Shown: positions 13,344 through 13,502 of the stretch, piece after piece | Position numbering within the stretch: position 1 is the stretch's first letter | Layout of the letters: every line of letters starts with the position of its first letter | From: an uncultured Porphyromonadaceae bacterium | Lineage (GTDB): Bacteria; Bacteroidota; Bacteroidia; Bacteroidales; Muribaculaceae | DNA length: 13,502 nt | NCBI GenBank assembly: GCA_900546835.1 | Contig: UREH01000050.1 | Coordinates: forward strand, 1 to 13,502 | Reading direction: 5' to 3' | The notes under the pieces: model-generated | Seen by the model: the letters and a program-made list of their open reading frames with translations, nothing else | The model's database searches: none | Told to the model about the DNA's origin: nothing | Program-made: the position numbers and the translations under genes

Positions 13344-13502
13344 TTATTTCGCTACTTTGAGGGTCGTAGCGCCTGCGGCGAGAATATAGATGCCGCGTGG
13401 CAGCTCGTCGAGAGCGTCGCCCTTGGCTACGCCGTGGCGCAGCATCATGCCGCCGGTGGTGTAGACGTCTACGGGCGTCTCGTCGGTGATGCCCAGCTCT
13501 TC
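13344..13502 (-). CDS. C-terminal end of a secreted protein with a T9SS-like sorting tail (partial)
   Basis: Only the last 52 residues are in the window; the 5' part lies beyond the right edge. The tail runs from EELGITDETPVDVYTTGG through LDELPRGIYILA to TTLKVAK and stop. The pattern vDVYttgG...LpRGIYIL...K is the beta-sandwich C-terminal module common at the ends of large Bacteroidales exported proteins, often T9SS cargo. Because the giant gene downstream also ends in a sorting tail, this may be a neighbouring surface protein of the same locus, but it has its own terminator. The substrate or role cannot be told from this fragment. Confidence 0.75.
   Translation of the reverse strand, partial: EELGITDETPVDVYTTGGMMLRHGVAKGDALDELPRGIYILAAGATTLKVAK

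Overview
The window looks like a chromosomal segment of a gut Bacteroidales bacterium. It would fit a Muribaculaceae- or Prevotellaceae-like lineage, but that assignment is a guess. Supporting signs are weak Shine-Dalgarno sequences, TAnnTTTG-type -7 boxes, C-terminal tails typical of type IX secretion (T9SS) cargo, a DUF4465-like domain, and GC-rich core genes beside AT-rich accessory DNA. Every credible gene is on the minus strand, so the transcription order runs from high to low coordinates.

Right edge to centre (13502 to 5893). The 3' end of a secreted-protein gene (13344-13502) closes with a strong hairpin terminator. An AT-rich gap of about 370 bases follows, with two inverted-repeat structures. 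Next come a TATCTTTG promoter box and a cobalamin (B12) riboswitch (about 12619-12916). A long structured leader of about 310 bases contains a 23-codon upstream ORF and a near-perfect hairpin. It leads into one giant gene (5893-12309, 2138 aa). The product has a signal peptide, four alternating CUB-like and BNR-associated-N-like modules, a right-handed parallel beta-helix, fibronectin/PKD-like linkers, a DUF4465-like domain and a T9SS-type sorting tail. As I recall, DUF4465 is the domain of the Bacteroides BtuH surface B12-binding lipoproteins. A B12 riboswitch placed in front of such a protein therefore suggests a very large cell-surface cobalamin-capture protein delivered by T9SS. This is the most interesting system in the window.

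Centre (5531-5892). The giant gene ends at a GC-rich terminator. The rest of the gap looks like a small decayed mobile or repetitive element: imperfect terminal inverted repeats, a 14-bp perfect palindrome and a 33-codon ORF.

Left half (662-5530), housekeeping. An SDR-family oxidoreductase comes first. Then, from its own TAACTTTG promoter, comes a compact probable operon: a THUMP-domain RlmL-like rRNA methyltransferase with an unusual 155-residue Arg-rich tail, purD (purine biosynthesis) and a polytopic membrane protein of unknown function.

Left edge (1-661). Composition switches abruptly to AT-rich DNA immediately after the membrane-protein stop codon. There is a headless ORF fragment overlapping (ATGA) the start of a small secreted protein of unknown function, so this looks like the edge of an acquired island or a recombination junction.
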